Source: Streptomyces sp. NBC_01431 (GTDB lineage: Bacteria; Actinomycetota; Actinomycetes; Streptomycetales; Streptomycetaceae). From it: 64,000 bases of DNA. This document shows positions 47,126 through 55,885 of the stretch, in pieces (positions within the stretch are counted from its first letter, which is position 1; each line of letters begins with the position of its first letter). The DNA is taken from contig NZ_CP109496.1 of NCBI RefSeq assembly GCF_036231355.1, positions 3,472,001 through 3,536,000 of the forward strand, in the 5' to 3' direction. The position numbers were made by a program, and so were the translations under genes. The notes under the pieces are model-generated. The model did no database searches and was not told where the DNA came from. It saw nothing but the letters and a program-made list of their open reading frames with translations.

Positions 47126-47521
47126 ATGCAGTCCTACACCATCGGCCAGGCAGCGCGTCTGCTCGGCGTCAGTCCCGACACCGTGCGCCGCTGGGCCGAC
47201 GGCGGCCGCGTCACGACCCACCGTGACGAGGGCGGCCGCCGACTCATCGACGGGCGGGATCTGGCCGCTTTCTCCATCGAGGTCGGCCAGTCCTCCAGCG
47301 GCGAGGACGAGGAGCCCTACACCTCCGCCCGCAACGCCTTCCCCGGCATCGTCACCGCCGTCAAGCTCGGCGATGTCGCGGCCCAGGTCGAGATCCAGGC
47401 CGGTCCGCACCGGCTGGTTTCCCTCCTGACCCGGGAGGCCGTCGAAGAGCTGGGCCTGGAGGTGGGCATGCAGGCCACCGCACGGGTGAAATCCACCAGC
47501 GTGCACATCGACCGCACCTAG
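47126..47521 (+). CDS. HTH-TOBE molybdate-responsive regulator
   Basis: 131 aa. Residues 3-55 form a MerR/excisionase-type DNA-binding domain ([20 protein letters not shown] ... [19 protein letters not shown]). Residues ~65-131 are a TOBE (Mop) domain that binds molybdate or tungstate ([19 protein letters not shown]). With modA and modBC just downstream, it should sense intracellular molybdate and control uptake, replacing the ModE protein of enterobacteria. ATG 47126 gives the native start; the ATG seven codons earlier is less likely. Confidence 0.88.
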   Translation: MQSYTIGQAARLLGVSPDTVRRWADGGRVTTHRDEGGRRLIDGRDLAAFSIEVGQSSSGEDEEPYTSARNAFPGIVTAVKLGDVAAQVEIQAGPHRLVSLLTREAVEELGLEVGMQATARVKSTSVHIDRT

Positions 47522-47536
47522 AGGTGCCCGGCGGAG

Positions 47537-47550
47537 TCGCGAGCTCGCGA
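47537..47550. promoter_or_regulatory. 14-bp perfect palindrome before modA
   Basis: TCGCGAGCTCGCGA lies 15 bp after the HTH-TOBE stop and ~160 bp before modA. Candidate regulator site or the stem of a weak terminator. Confidence 0.4.
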
Positions 47551-47708
47551 TCCGGGCCACGCCCCGCCCGACACGCCCCCGGCCGGAACCAAGGCCACCC
47601 CAGTACGTCCCCCGCGGCGTCGCCCTTCCCCGAACTCTCTCACCGCTTCAAGCGGGGAACCCTCACCTCCCGGCGCGGCTCGACAAAGCATCCGAAGGAG
47701 TTCCACCC

Positions 47709-48530
47709 ATGCCTGTCATGGCTCTCAGCACCACGCGCCGCCGCGCCGCCGCGGCGGCCGTCTCCGCCGCCCTGCTCATTCCGCTGGCCGCGTCGTGTGG
47801 CAGCGGCAAGTCAAGCGGCGACACCAAGGCCGCCTCCCCGTCCGGCAGTTCCAACTCGGTGCCCGCGGCGCAGCTCACCGTCCTCGCCGCGTCGTCGCTC
47901 ACCGACGTCTTCAAGGCGGCGGGCGCGGCGTACGAGAAGGAGCACCCGGGAACCAAGGTGAAGTTCTCCTTCGCCGGTTCGCAGGAACTCGCCGCACAGG
48001 TGAAGCAGGGCGCCCCCGCCGACGCGCTGGTCACCGCCGACACCAAGACCATGGACGGCCTGAAGGCGGACACCAACAGTCCGTCCGTCATTGCCAAGAA
48101 CCGTCTGGTCATCGCGACCGGCAAGGGCAACCCGAAGAAGGTCGAAGGCCTCAAGAGCCTGTCCGGGACCAACTTGAAGGTCGTCCTCGCCGCTCCCGAG
48201 GTACCGGTCGGCCGCTACAGCAAGCAGGTCCTCGACGCCCAGAAGATCACGGTCAAGCCGGTCTCCGAGGAGCCGAACGTGCGCGCGGTACTGAGCAAGG
48301 TCGAGCTGGGGGAGGCCGACGCAGGCATCGTCTACAAGACCGACGCCTCCTCCGCCAAGGGCAAGGTCGACACGGTCGACATCCCCGACGCGCAGAACGC
48401 CGTCGCCCAGTACCCGGCCGCCACCCTCAAGACCTCGAAGAACGCCGACGCCGCGGCCGCGTTCGTGAAGTGGCTGTCCTCCCCCGAGGCGCAGAAGATC
48501 CTCCAGGACGCGGGCTTCCAGAAGCCGTAA
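47709..48530 (+). CDS. modA: Molybdate ABC transporter, substrate-binding lipoprotein
   Basis: 273 aa. Lipobox LAASC (Cys30) and a Ser/Gly/Lys linker, then a type II periplasmic-binding fold: [61 protein letters not shown] and [13 protein letters not shown], all matching ModA. AAGGAG sits 8 bp before ATG. Binds molybdate/tungstate for import. Confidence 0.93.
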   Translation: MPVMALSTTRRRAAAAAVSAALLIPLAASCGSGKSSGDTKAASPSGSSNSVPAAQLTVLAASSLTDVFKAAGAAYEKEHPGTKVKFSFAGSQELAAQVKQGAPADALVTADTKTMDGLKADTNSPSVIAKNRLVIATGKGNPKKVEGLKSLSGTNLKVVLAAPEVPVGRYSKQVLDAQKITVKPVSEEPNVRAVLSKVELGEADAGIVYKTDASSAKGKVDTVDIPDAQNAVAQYPAATLKTSKNADAAAAFVKWLSSPEAQKILQDAGFQKP

Positions 48531-48571
48531 CCACAACTCCCTGATGGAGCCACAACTCCCGCATGGGGTCT

Positions 48572-48597
48572 GCCCGTACACAGGGGGACGGGCAGCC
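48572..48597 (+). terminator. Hairpin after modA
   Basis: CTGCCCGT / ACGGGCAG stem, 41 bp past the modA stop; no T-run, so it may attenuate rather than end the mod transcript. Confidence 0.45.
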
Positions 48598-48741
48598 TCC
48601 AGTCGGGAGCGACGTGACGTTCCCCCGTCCGGGAGGTCGCCCGTGCGGCGCCATCAGGGCACGGTGTCGATGAAGCCGCCACACCCCTCAGGGCACGGTC
48701 GCGATGCAGCCGTCGTACCCCTCACGGCACCGGAGCCCGTC

Positions 48742-48864
48742 ATGACTCGCAGCCGCCAGGACGCCGGACCCACGAAGGCGCCGCAACCGTCAGGACACCC
48801 TGACCGTCAGGACACCGTGGCCACCAAACCGCCGTACCCACCAGCACACCGGGGCCAGCCATGA
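48742..48864 (+). CDS. Possible small Pro-rich ORF coupled to modBC
   Basis: 40 codons from an ATG with GGAG 6 bp upstream; the frame stays open back to 48544 (106 aa). Its TGA overlaps the modBC ATG as ATGA, the usual coupling arrangement. The peptide contains a repeated motif (KPPHPSGH, KAPQPSGH, KPPYPPAH). The underlying DNA consists of degenerate repeats of TCAGGGCACGGT-type units, and the codons around ATG 48742 duplicate the modBC start (ATGACTCGCAGCCGC). It may be only repeat DNA. Confidence 0.3.
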   Translation: MTRSRQDAGPTKAPQPSGHPDRQDTVATKPPYPPAHRGQP

Positions 48865-50885
48865 CTCGCAGCCGCACCCGTACTCGCCCGCGCACGCCCG
48901 TCGCGCTGGGGGTGCCCGCGCTGCTCGCGATCGCTTTGCTGCTGATGCCCCTTATCGGCATCCTGGCGCAGACCTCGTGGGGTGAACTCGGCACGGACCT
49001 GACCGACCCCGATACCACCGAAGCCCTGCGCCTCTCGCTGGTCGTCTCCTTCTGGGCGCTCGGCCTCTCCCTTCTTCTCGGTGTGCCGCTGGCCTGGCTG
49101 CTCGCCCGCGTCGACTTCCCCGGCAAGGCCCTGGTGCGTTCGCTCGTCCTGCTGCCGATGGTGCTGCCGCCGACGGTGGGCGGCGTGGCGCTGCTGCTCG
49201 GCTTCGGCCGACGCGGCCTGCTCGGCCCCTGGCTGGAGGACACCTTCGGCATCACCCTCCCCTTCCACACCTCCGGCGCGGTGGTCGCCGCCACCTTCGT
49301 CGCCATGCCGTTCCTGGTGATCAGTCTGGAAGGCGCGCTCGGCGGACTGAGGCCTCGCTACGAGGAGACCGCCGCCTCGCTCGGCGCGTCCCCGCTGCGG
49401 GTCTTCCTCACCGTGACCCTGCCCATGGTCGCGCCGGGTCTCGCCGCGGGCGCGGCGCTCACCTGGGCCCGCGCGCTCGGCGAGTTCGGCGCGACGATCA
49501 CCTTCGCCGGCAACCTCCCCGGCACCACCCAGACCCTGCCCCTCCGGGTCTACCTCCTCCTCCAGGACTCCCCGCAGGCCGCCACCTCCGTCTCTCTTCT
49601 CCTGCTGGTCATCGCGATGGCGGTACTCGTGGCCCTGCGCGGCCGCTGGACCGGCCCCGCCTCGCTGGGCGGTGGCTCACCCGGCACCGCCCCGCTCCCG
49701 GACACCGCGGAGCAGGATCTATCGGGACAGCCGGGTTCCATCCCCGCATCCCTGAGGGCGGCCGGTTCCGTACGCACCGGCGCGGACAACCCCAGTGACG
49801 GACACGGGAACACGGCCGCGGATGGCGTCAACACGCCTGAATCAACGCCGAGTTGGGGGCTGCACGCCGAGATCTCCGGCTTCAATGTGCTGACCCTGGA
49901 CGCCGAACCCGGCACCACCATCGCGGTCGTCGGCGAGAACGGCGCCGGCAAGACCACCCTGCTACGTGCCCTGCTCGGCCTCACCCCGCGCGCCCATGCC
50001 GAACTTCGCCTCGGCGACCTCGATGCCACCGCGCTGCCGCCGCACAAACGGGGAGTCGCCTGGGTCCCCCAGGACGGCGCGCTGTTCCCGCATCTGACCG
50101 CGCTCGCCAACACGGCGTACGGGCTGCGCGCTCAGGGCGTCTCCCGCACGGAGGCACGTGCCAACGCTCAGCACTGGCTGGACCGGCTGGGCGTCGGCCA
50201 CCTCGCCCAGCGCAAGCCCGCCCAGCTCTCCGGCGGCCAGGCGCAGCGCGTCGCGCTGGCGAGGGCCCTCGCGGCCCGTCCCCGGCTGCTGCTCCTGGAC
50301 GAGCCGCTCGCGGCTCTCGACCAGACGACCCGGGCCCATGTCCGGCACACGCTGCGCACCCACCTCGACGGGTTCGGCGGGGTCTGCCTGATCGTGACCC
50401 ACGATCCGGTCGAGGCGGTTTCGCTGGCGGACCGGGTCCTCGTCCTTGAGGCCGGGCGAACCCTTCAGGACGCGCCGCCCTCCGAGGTCACCCGGAATCC
50501 GCGCTCCCCGTGGGTGGCCCGGATGCTGGGGCGCAATGCCTGGGCAGGGGAGGCGAACGGCGACGGGCTCGCGCTGTCCGGCGGCGGGCGGATCGTGGCG
50601 GCCGAGCAACTGCCGGAAGGCAGCCGGGCGTTGGCGATCATCGCGCCGGAGTCGGTGTCGGTGCACCGCAAGCGCCCCGATGGCAGCCCCCGCAACGTCT
50701 GGTCCGGCACTGTGCGGGAGATCACGGCGAGCGGGAGCAGGCTGCGGGTGCTCATCGGATCGGCCGAGGCGCCCGACCTGATCGCGGAAATCACCCCGGA
50801 AGCCGCGCTGGAGCTGGGCCTTGTGGACGGCGCGGCCGTATGGTCGAGCGTGAAGGCGACCGAGGTAACCCTCGTGTCGCTGTGA
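48861..50885 (+). CDS. modBC: Fused molybdate ABC permease-ATPase (ModB-ModC)
   Basis: 674 aa. Permease domain (~15-262) with five to six TM helices and an EAA loop EETAASLGASPLRVF (168-182). A low-complexity linker (~263-330) joins it to the ATPase: Walker A GENGAGKTT (358-366), LSGGQ (456-460), Walker B LLLLDEP (476-482), switch His in VTHDPVEAV. A C-terminal TOBE-like regulatory domain spans ~605-674. The fusion of ModB and ModC in one chain is the common Streptomyces form. Confidence 0.93.
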   Translation: MTRSRTRTRPRTPVALGVPALLAIALLLMPLIGILAQTSWGELGTDLTDPDTTEALRLSLVVSFWALGLSLLLGVPLAWLLARVDFPGKALVRSLVLLPMVLPPTVGGVALLLGFGRRGLLGPWLEDTFGITLPFHTSGAVVAATFVAMPFLVISLEGALGGLRPRYEETAASLGASPLRVFLTVTLPMVAPGLAAGAALTWARALGEFGATITFAGNLPGTTQTLPLRVYLLLQDSPQAATSVSLLLLVIAMAVLVALRGRWTGPASLGGGSPGTAPLPDTAEQDLSGQPGSIPASLRAAGSVRTGADNPSDGHGNTAADGVNTPESTPSWGLHAEISGFNVLTLDAEPGTTIAVVGENGAGKTTLLRALLGLTPRAHAELRLGDLDATALPPHKRGVAWVPQDGALFPHLTALANTAYGLRAQGVSRTEARANAQHWLDRLGVGHLAQRKPAQLSGGQAQRVALARALAARPRLLLLDEPLAALDQTTRAHVRHTLRTHLDGFGGVCLIVTHDPVEAVSLADRVLVLEAGRTLQDAPPSEVTRNPRSPWVARMLGRNAWAGEANGDGLALSGGGRIVAAEQLPEGSRALAIIAPESVSVHRKRPDGSPRNVWSGTVREITASGSRLRVLIGSAEAPDLIAEITPEAALELGLVDGAAVWSSVKATEVTLVSL

Positions 50886-50955
50886 CTCGGCGCCCCTAGA
50901 CTGGCTGCCCGGGGCGGCAGGAGCAGCCACCGCACCAAGGAGACGGGAGGCGAGG

Positions 50956-51306
50956 GTGACGACGAGCAGCACCGACCCGTCGGCGGAGGTGCTCGGTGAG
51001 GCAGCGGGGGTCTTCGGACTCCTTGCCTCGCCCGCGCGGCTGCACATCATGTGGATGCTGAGCCATGGCGAGTCCGATGTGTCGGGTCTTGCAGAGAGGG
51101 TCGGCGGTGCGTTGCCGGCCGTCAGTCAGCATCTGGCGAAGCTGAAACTCGCGGGGCTCGTACGGTCCCGGCGGGAGGGTCGCCGGGTCGTCTATCTCGT
51201 CGATGATCCCGATGTCGCTCAGATGGTGTGCTGGCTGGTGGCCCGGCTGGGCGAGGGCGTGAAGCTGCCGGGACCGTCAGGACTCGTCCGTGACCTGGGC
51301 GCCTGA
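50956..51306 (+). CDS. ArsR/SmtB-family regulator
   Basis: 116 aa from GTG, with GGAGG as ribosome-binding site. Winged helix with GLLASPARLHIMWMLSHGE, LAERVGGALPAVSQHLAKLKLAGLVRSRREGRRVVYLV. It lacks the CxC metal motif of ArsR/CadC and has only one Cys (CWLVARL), so a metal ligand set is not obvious. Its stop lies 17 bp inside the longest version of the downstream P-type ATPase, so the two form an operon; it probably represses that gene. Confidence 0.9.
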   Translation: MTTSSTDPSAEVLGEAAGVFGLLASPARLHIMWMLSHGESDVSGLAERVGGALPAVSQHLAKLKLAGLVRSRREGRRVVYLVDDPDVAQMVCWLVARLGEGVKLPGPSGLVRDLGA

Positions 51307-54154
51307 GCGGTTCTCGTCTGTGCAGTTGTCAAGGAGCACTCCTTTGCAGCTGCTGCGTTCGCTGGGCTCGGGGCCACGGGGGCTGGTGGAGTCCGAGGCC
51401 GAAAAACGACTCGCGCGGTATGGGGAAAACGTCCTGCCCACCCGCCGGGTTCCCTCCCTGCCGATTATTTTCCTCCGCAGCCTCCGGGACCCGTTCACGG
51501 CCGTCCTCGCCTGTCTGGCGCTGGTCTCCGCGGCGGTCGCCGCCTGGGCCACTGCCGCGGTCATCGCGGTTCTGGTGGTGGTGAGTTGTGCGCTGCGGGC
51601 GGCCGGTGAGCACCGCGCGGACCGTTCGGCGGCGGGGCTGCGGGAGTTGGTGGCGAGTACCGCGACCGTGCTGCGCAGATCGGACGAGAGCGCGGCGCCG
51701 GTGGCGCGTGAGATCCCGGTGGATCAGGTGGTGCCGGGCGATGTGGTGCGGCTGGCCCCCGGCGATCTCGTACCGGCGGATCTGCGGCTGCTGCGGGCCA
51801 CCGGCCTGACGATGCATCAGGCCGCGCTGACCGGCGAGTCCGCACCGGTGTCCAAGTATCCGGTGGACGAGCCCGTACGTGCGGGGGGTGCGCGCGCCTC
51901 CGGTTCGCCCGCCGACTTCGACGCGCCGACTGCATGGCCGGTGAGCGAGCCCGCGCATCCGGCAAGCGAGTCGGCCGCGCATCCGGTTGGTGGGCCCGCG
52001 GGTCCGGCGGATGTGCCCGTCTCATACTCGGCGAGCGCCCTGTCGTCCCGGCCGTCCGTCGCATCGCGCGAGCAGCCGCTCGGCGCCCGGGACTTCGACC
52101 GGCCCGAGGTCTGCTTCCAGGGAAGCAGTGTGGCTTCCGGCAGCGGCACCGGTGTGGTGATCGCGACGGGCGCCGACACCCGGTTCGCGACAGGCGACAA
52201 GCTGCCCGGGAATGATCAACGCACGACCGCTTTCGACCGGTCCGTGTACGGCATCTCCTGGATCCTGATCCGTTTCATGCTGCTCACTCCGCCACTGGTT
52301 CTGATGGCCAACGCGGCGCTCCGCGGCCGGGGCCTGGAGACGCTGCCGTTCGCCGTGGCGGTGGCGGTCGGGCTCACGCCCGAGATGCTGCCGGTGATCG
52401 TGACGATCACGCTGGCGCGCGGCGCGTCCGCGCTGGCCCGCACCCACCAGGTGATCGTCAAGCGGCTGCCCGCGCTGCACGACCTTGGCGCCGTCGATGT
52501 CGTCTGCCTGGACAAGACGGGCACCCTGACTCAGGACCGGCCGGTCCTCGACTGCGCGCTCGACACGTCCGGCACGCCCGACGACTCCGTACTGCACTGG
52601 GCCGCCGTCAACAGCCTGTGGACCTTGCAACTCGCCGAACTGCCCATGTCGGACGCCCTCGACGCGGCCCTCCTGGACGCCGCGGAGGAACGCTTCCCCG
52701 AGGGTCTCGATGCCCTGGAGTACGACGCCCTCACCGCCCTTCCCTTCGATCCGGTACGCCGTCTGTCCACCGCCGTCGTCAGGAGCCCGCATGCGCTGGG
52801 CCGCCACACCCTGGTGGTCAAGGGCGGCGTGGAGGACGTACTGGAACGCTGCGTGCTCGGTGCCGACGAACGGGAGCGCGCGGCCGCGCTCGCGGACCGC
52901 CTGGCCGCGGACGGGCTGCGCGTCCTCGCCGTGGCGCTGGCCGACCGGCCCGCCACCACGCGCCCGTACACCACCGCGGACGAGCGCGGACTGACCCTCC
53001 TGGGCCTGGTCGGGCTGCGCGACGCGACGGCGGAGACGGCGGCCGAGGCACTCGCGGCGCTCATCCGCAGCGGGGTCGCGGTGAAGGTACTGACCGGCGA
53101 CCACCCCGGCACGGCCGCCCGCGCCTGCCGCGAACTGGGCCTGCCTCCCGGCGAGGTCGTCACCGCCGCCTCGCTCGACGCCCTCACCGACGCCGAAGCG
53201 GGCGAACTCGCCGCAGGTAGTACTGTCTTCGCGCGCTGCTCCCCCGAGCACAAGGCCCGGATCGTACGGGTGCTGCGCGAGCGCGGACATGTCACCGGAT
53301 TCCTCGGCGACGGCGTCAACGACCTGCCCGCGCTGCGCGCATCCGATGTCGGCATCTGCCCGCCCGACGCGGTGGACGTGGCCCGCGAGAGCGCCGATGT
53401 CGTTCTCGCCGCGAAGGATCTGACCTCGCTCGACCACGCCATCATGGCGGGCCGCAGCAGCGGTGCCGTGATCGCCGGCTATTTGCGGATCACTCTCTCT
53501 TCAAACCTCGGCAACGTCATCGCGATGCTGACCGCCGGACTCCTGCTGCCGTTCCTGCCCATGCTGCCGTCCCAGGTCCTGGTCCAGAACCTGTGCTTCG
53601 ACGCCGCCCAGCTGGCCTTCGCGTACGACCGCCCGCGAGCCGGGGCGCTGCGCCGCCCGCTGAAACTGCGCCCGCGCGAAGTCCTCGCCTCCGTCACCGG
53701 ATTTGGCGTCGTGAACGCCGCGGCCGACCTCGCGACCTTCGCGGTGCTGGTGTGGGCGGTGAGCAGCACTCGCGCCGAACCCGCCTTCCACGCGGGCTGG
53801 TTCACGGAGAACCTGCTGACCCAGGCCCTGGTCATGGTCCTGCTGCGTACGGGACGCGGCGGCGGAGTCCCGGTCACGGCCGGCCTCCTCGCCCTCACCG
53901 GACTGCTGCTCCCGCTCTCGCCCCTGGGACCGCTGATCGGCATGGCCGCGCTGCCGCCGGCCTACTACCCGCTGCTCGCCCTGGTGCTCGCCCTGTACGC
54001 GGCGGCGCTCTACTGGTTCGCCCGGCACGACCACGCCGCAGAAGACGACGACTCCGTAGGAGACGGCCTCTCCGCGAGCGACGATCACTCCATAGGAGAC
54101 GACGGCTCCGTAGGATCGGCCCATGGCAGCGAGCACCCCCGAACCGCGGCGTGA
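51290..54154 (+). CDS. P-type ATPase, magnesium-transporter-like (MgtA type)
   Basis: 954 aa. Key motifs: TGES (181-184), VGLTPEMLPVIVT (MgtA signature in M4), DKTGT with phosphorylated Asp at 408, GDGVNDLPALR (673-). About ten TM helices. An ~75-residue Pro/Ser/Ala-rich insert (~193-268) sits in the actuator domain after TGES. The C-terminus is an acidic repeat tail (DDDSVGDG, DDHSIGDD). GTG 51290 gives the longest protein; a TTG at 51344 with AAGGAG 7 bp upstream is an equally good start. The upstream ArsR and the signature suggest Mg2+ or another divalent cation. Confidence 0.88.
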   Translation: MTWAPERFSSVQLSRSTPLQLLRSLGSGPRGLVESEAEKRLARYGENVLPTRRVPSLPIIFLRSLRDPFTAVLACLALVSAAVAAWATAAVIAVLVVVSCALRAAGEHRADRSAAGLRELVASTATVLRRSDESAAPVAREIPVDQVVPGDVVRLAPGDLVPADLRLLRATGLTMHQAALTGESAPVSKYPVDEPVRAGGARASGSPADFDAPTAWPVSEPAHPASESAAHPVGGPAGPADVPVSYSASALSSRPSVASREQPLGARDFDRPEVCFQGSSVASGSGTGVVIATGADTRFATGDKLPGNDQRTTAFDRSVYGISWILIRFMLLTPPLVLMANAALRGRGLETLPFAVAVAVGLTPEMLPVIVTITLARGASALARTHQVIVKRLPALHDLGAVDVVCLDKTGTLTQDRPVLDCALDTSGTPDDSVLHWAAVNSLWTLQLAELPMSDALDAALLDAAEERFPEGLDALEYDALTALPFDPVRRLSTAVVRSPHALGRHTLVVKGGVEDVLERCVLGADERERAAALADRLAADGLRVLAVALADRPATTRPYTTADERGLTLLGLVGLRDATAETAAEALAALIRSGVAVKVLTGDHPGTAARACRELGLPPGEVVTAASLDALTDAEAGELAAGSTVFARCSPEHKARIVRVLRERGHVTGFLGDGVNDLPALRASDVGICPPDAVDVARESADVVLAAKDLTSLDHAIMAGRSSGAVIAGYLRITLSSNLGNVIAMLTAGLLLPFLPMLPSQVLVQNLCFDAAQLAFAYDRPRAGALRRPLKLRPREVLASVTGFGVVNAAADLATFAVLVWAVSSTRAEPAFHAGWFTENLLTQALVMVLLRTGRGGGVPVTAGLLALTGLLLPLSPLGPLIGMAALPPAYYPLLALVLALYAAALYWFARHDHAAEDDDSVGDGLSASDDHSIGDDGSVGSAHGSEHPRTAA

Positions 54155-54947
54155 CACCCGGGGCATCATCGACGCCGCCGACCTCTTCGCGCACGTACGA
54201 TTCCGCCGCCACGAACCGGCGCCCGCGCTGCGCCCGTACCTGGAGCACTACTGGCTGATCGACTGGGACCTGCCCCAGCCGTACGCCTCGCACGTGGTGC
54301 CGCACCCCTCCGTCAACCTGGTCTTCCAGCGGTACGACGACGGGCGCCCCGACTTCCTCGAACTCTCGGGGGTCGGCCTGGCCGTGGACACCCGGAAGCT
54401 GTCGGGCCGCGGACGGGTGTGCGGAATCCAGTTCCGGCCGGGCGGCTTCCGGCCCTTCGCGCCCGCCTTCCCCGTCTCCGAGTGGACGGGCCGGGTGATC
54501 CCGGCGGGCCCGGTGTTCCCGGCCGCCGACCCCACGGCCGTCCTCTCGCCGGACCGGGACGAGGAGCGGGTGGCGGCTCTCGACGCCTTCCTGCTGGGCC
54601 TCGATCCACAGCCCGACCCGCAGGCGCGGCTCGCGATGGAGCTGGTGGACCGCATCCGCAACGACCGGACGGTGCGCCGGGTCGACGCGCTCGCCCGCGA
54701 GGCGGGACTGTCCGCCCGGTCCCTGCAACGCCTCTTCGCGGCCTGTGTGGGCGTCGGCCCCAAGTGGGTCGTGCTGCGCTACCGCATCCACGAGGCCCTG
54801 GAACACGCCGAATCGGACGCCCCCATCGACTGGGCCCGACTGGCCGACGAGCTGGGCTACGCCGACCAGGCCCACCTGGTACGGGACTTCACGGCAACAC
54901 TGGGCGCCCCGCCCTCGGCACTGCGTCCGGGCGGCTCCCGCCCCTGA
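54123..54947 (+). CDS. AraC-family regulator with DUF6597-type sensor domain
   Basis: 274 aa. The N-terminal ~160 residues match the DUF6597 sensor (LRPYLEHYWLIDWDLPQPY, HVVPHPSVNLVFQRYDDG, VCGIQFRPGGFRPF). The C-terminal AraC HTH has RVDALAREAGLSARSLQRLF and WARLADELGYADQAHLVRDF. The ATG lies 32 bp inside the P-type ATPase gene, so the two are coupled. Target unknown. Confidence 0.88.
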   Translation: MAASTPEPRRDTRGIIDAADLFAHVRFRRHEPAPALRPYLEHYWLIDWDLPQPYASHVVPHPSVNLVFQRYDDGRPDFLELSGVGLAVDTRKLSGRGRVCGIQFRPGGFRPFAPAFPVSEWTGRVIPAGPVFPAADPTAVLSPDRDEERVAALDAFLLGLDPQPDPQARLAMELVDRIRNDRTVRRVDALAREAGLSARSLQRLFAACVGVGPKWVVLRYRIHEALEHAESDAPIDWARLADELGYADQAHLVRDFTATLGAPPSALRPGGSRP

Positions 54948-55056
54948 TCACCGGCCGTTGTCAGACCCGGTGCTTACAGTTTTGAACATGACCGACACAG
55001 TGTGTGACAAGCCAAACCCTCTGCCGATCCGCTACCCGCGGCCTCCGCCGCGCGCC

Positions 55057-55488
55057 TCAGTCCAGCCGCTTGTCGAAGTTGAAGGCCGTCACCGCCATGC
55101 GCTCGCGGAAGTAGAACCGGTGGGCGTCGGTGCGATGAGTCCCGGAGTCGAGGTTGAGGGAGGTGCAGCCCGCCGCCCTCGCGTGGCTCTCCAGGAACGT
55201 GAGCAGGGCATGTCCCACCCCTGTGGAGCGGGCCGTCGCGGCGGTGACCAGGTCGTCGACGTACAGCTTGCGGACCGCGCTCGTATTGACGACGATCCGC
55301 CATCCGGCGGCGCCGACGCACACCCCGTCGTCGCCGTACGCGGCAGTGAAGCGCAGCCCCTGGCCGTGCCCCTCCCCGTAGATCTCGGCGAAGAGGTCCT
55401 CGGTGAGGTGCGGGCGGAGTTCGCGCAGCACCGGCAGCAGGTCGTCCGTCAAACGCCGGTCGCCCGGCTCAAGGTCGATCATCTTCAT
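55057..55488 (-). CDS. GNAT-family N-acetyltransferase
   Basis: 143 aa. GNAT fold: VRKLYVDDLVTAATARSTGVGHALLTFL (acetyl-CoA motif) and HRFYFRERMAVTAFNFDKRLD at the end. The His/Cys-rich segment GCTSLNLDSGTHR suits a small-molecule acetyltransferase. Start MKMIDLEPG taken; the frame extends 15 codons upstream without support. Target unknown. Confidence 0.85.
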   Translation of the reverse strand: MKMIDLEPGDRRLTDDLLPVLRELRPHLTEDLFAEIYGEGHGQGLRFTAAYGDDGVCVGAAGWRIVVNTSAVRKLYVDDLVTAATARSTGVGHALLTFLESHARAAGCTSLNLDSGTHRTDAHRFYFRERMAVTAFNFDKRLD

Positions 55489-55885
55489 GCGGGAAGGGTA
55501 GAGGCGACGCCCCCCGGCCGCTCCCCGCGGCACCCTCGCTCACGTACCCCGGCCTGGAGCGGCCGCGTTCCCCGGACCAGCGCGGCGCGCAGGGGGCCGC
55601 CCGGAAGTCGCTTGACGGGCAGGCGCCTATCCCGCATATTTATCTGCGTAACGCAGATTCTGCACGATACAGAATCTTGCCCAATGGAGACCAGCGAACC
55701 GAGCCGCTGGAAGCCGTCGCCCGCCTGCCCTCACGCAGGCGTCCGATCCGCAACCGCAGTCGTCTCACGCCTTCGACCGGAACGCCGTCACCGCCGCGAC
55801 GGCCGATCACCGACGTACGCTCGTTCTCTGCACGCCAGTCCTGCCGTAAGGCATCAACTTCCTTTATCCGAAGGGCATTTACACC
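55489..55885. promoter_or_regulatory. NmrA promoter region with two overlapping palindromes
   Basis: Nearly 400 bp without a convincing gene. ATCTGCGT-A-ACGCAGAT (55642-55658, 8-bp arms) is followed by GATTCTG-N7-CAGAATC (55656-55676), overlapping by three bases. They are in the only AT-rich patch of the gap and probably bind a regulator. NmrA/QOR2-type genes are often paired with an HxlR regulator, but none is encoded next to this site. Confidence 0.65.

Noticed and set aside
55684..55885. Remnant HxlR regulator before nmrA
   Set aside because: All three frames were read; none resembles an HxlR N-terminus.
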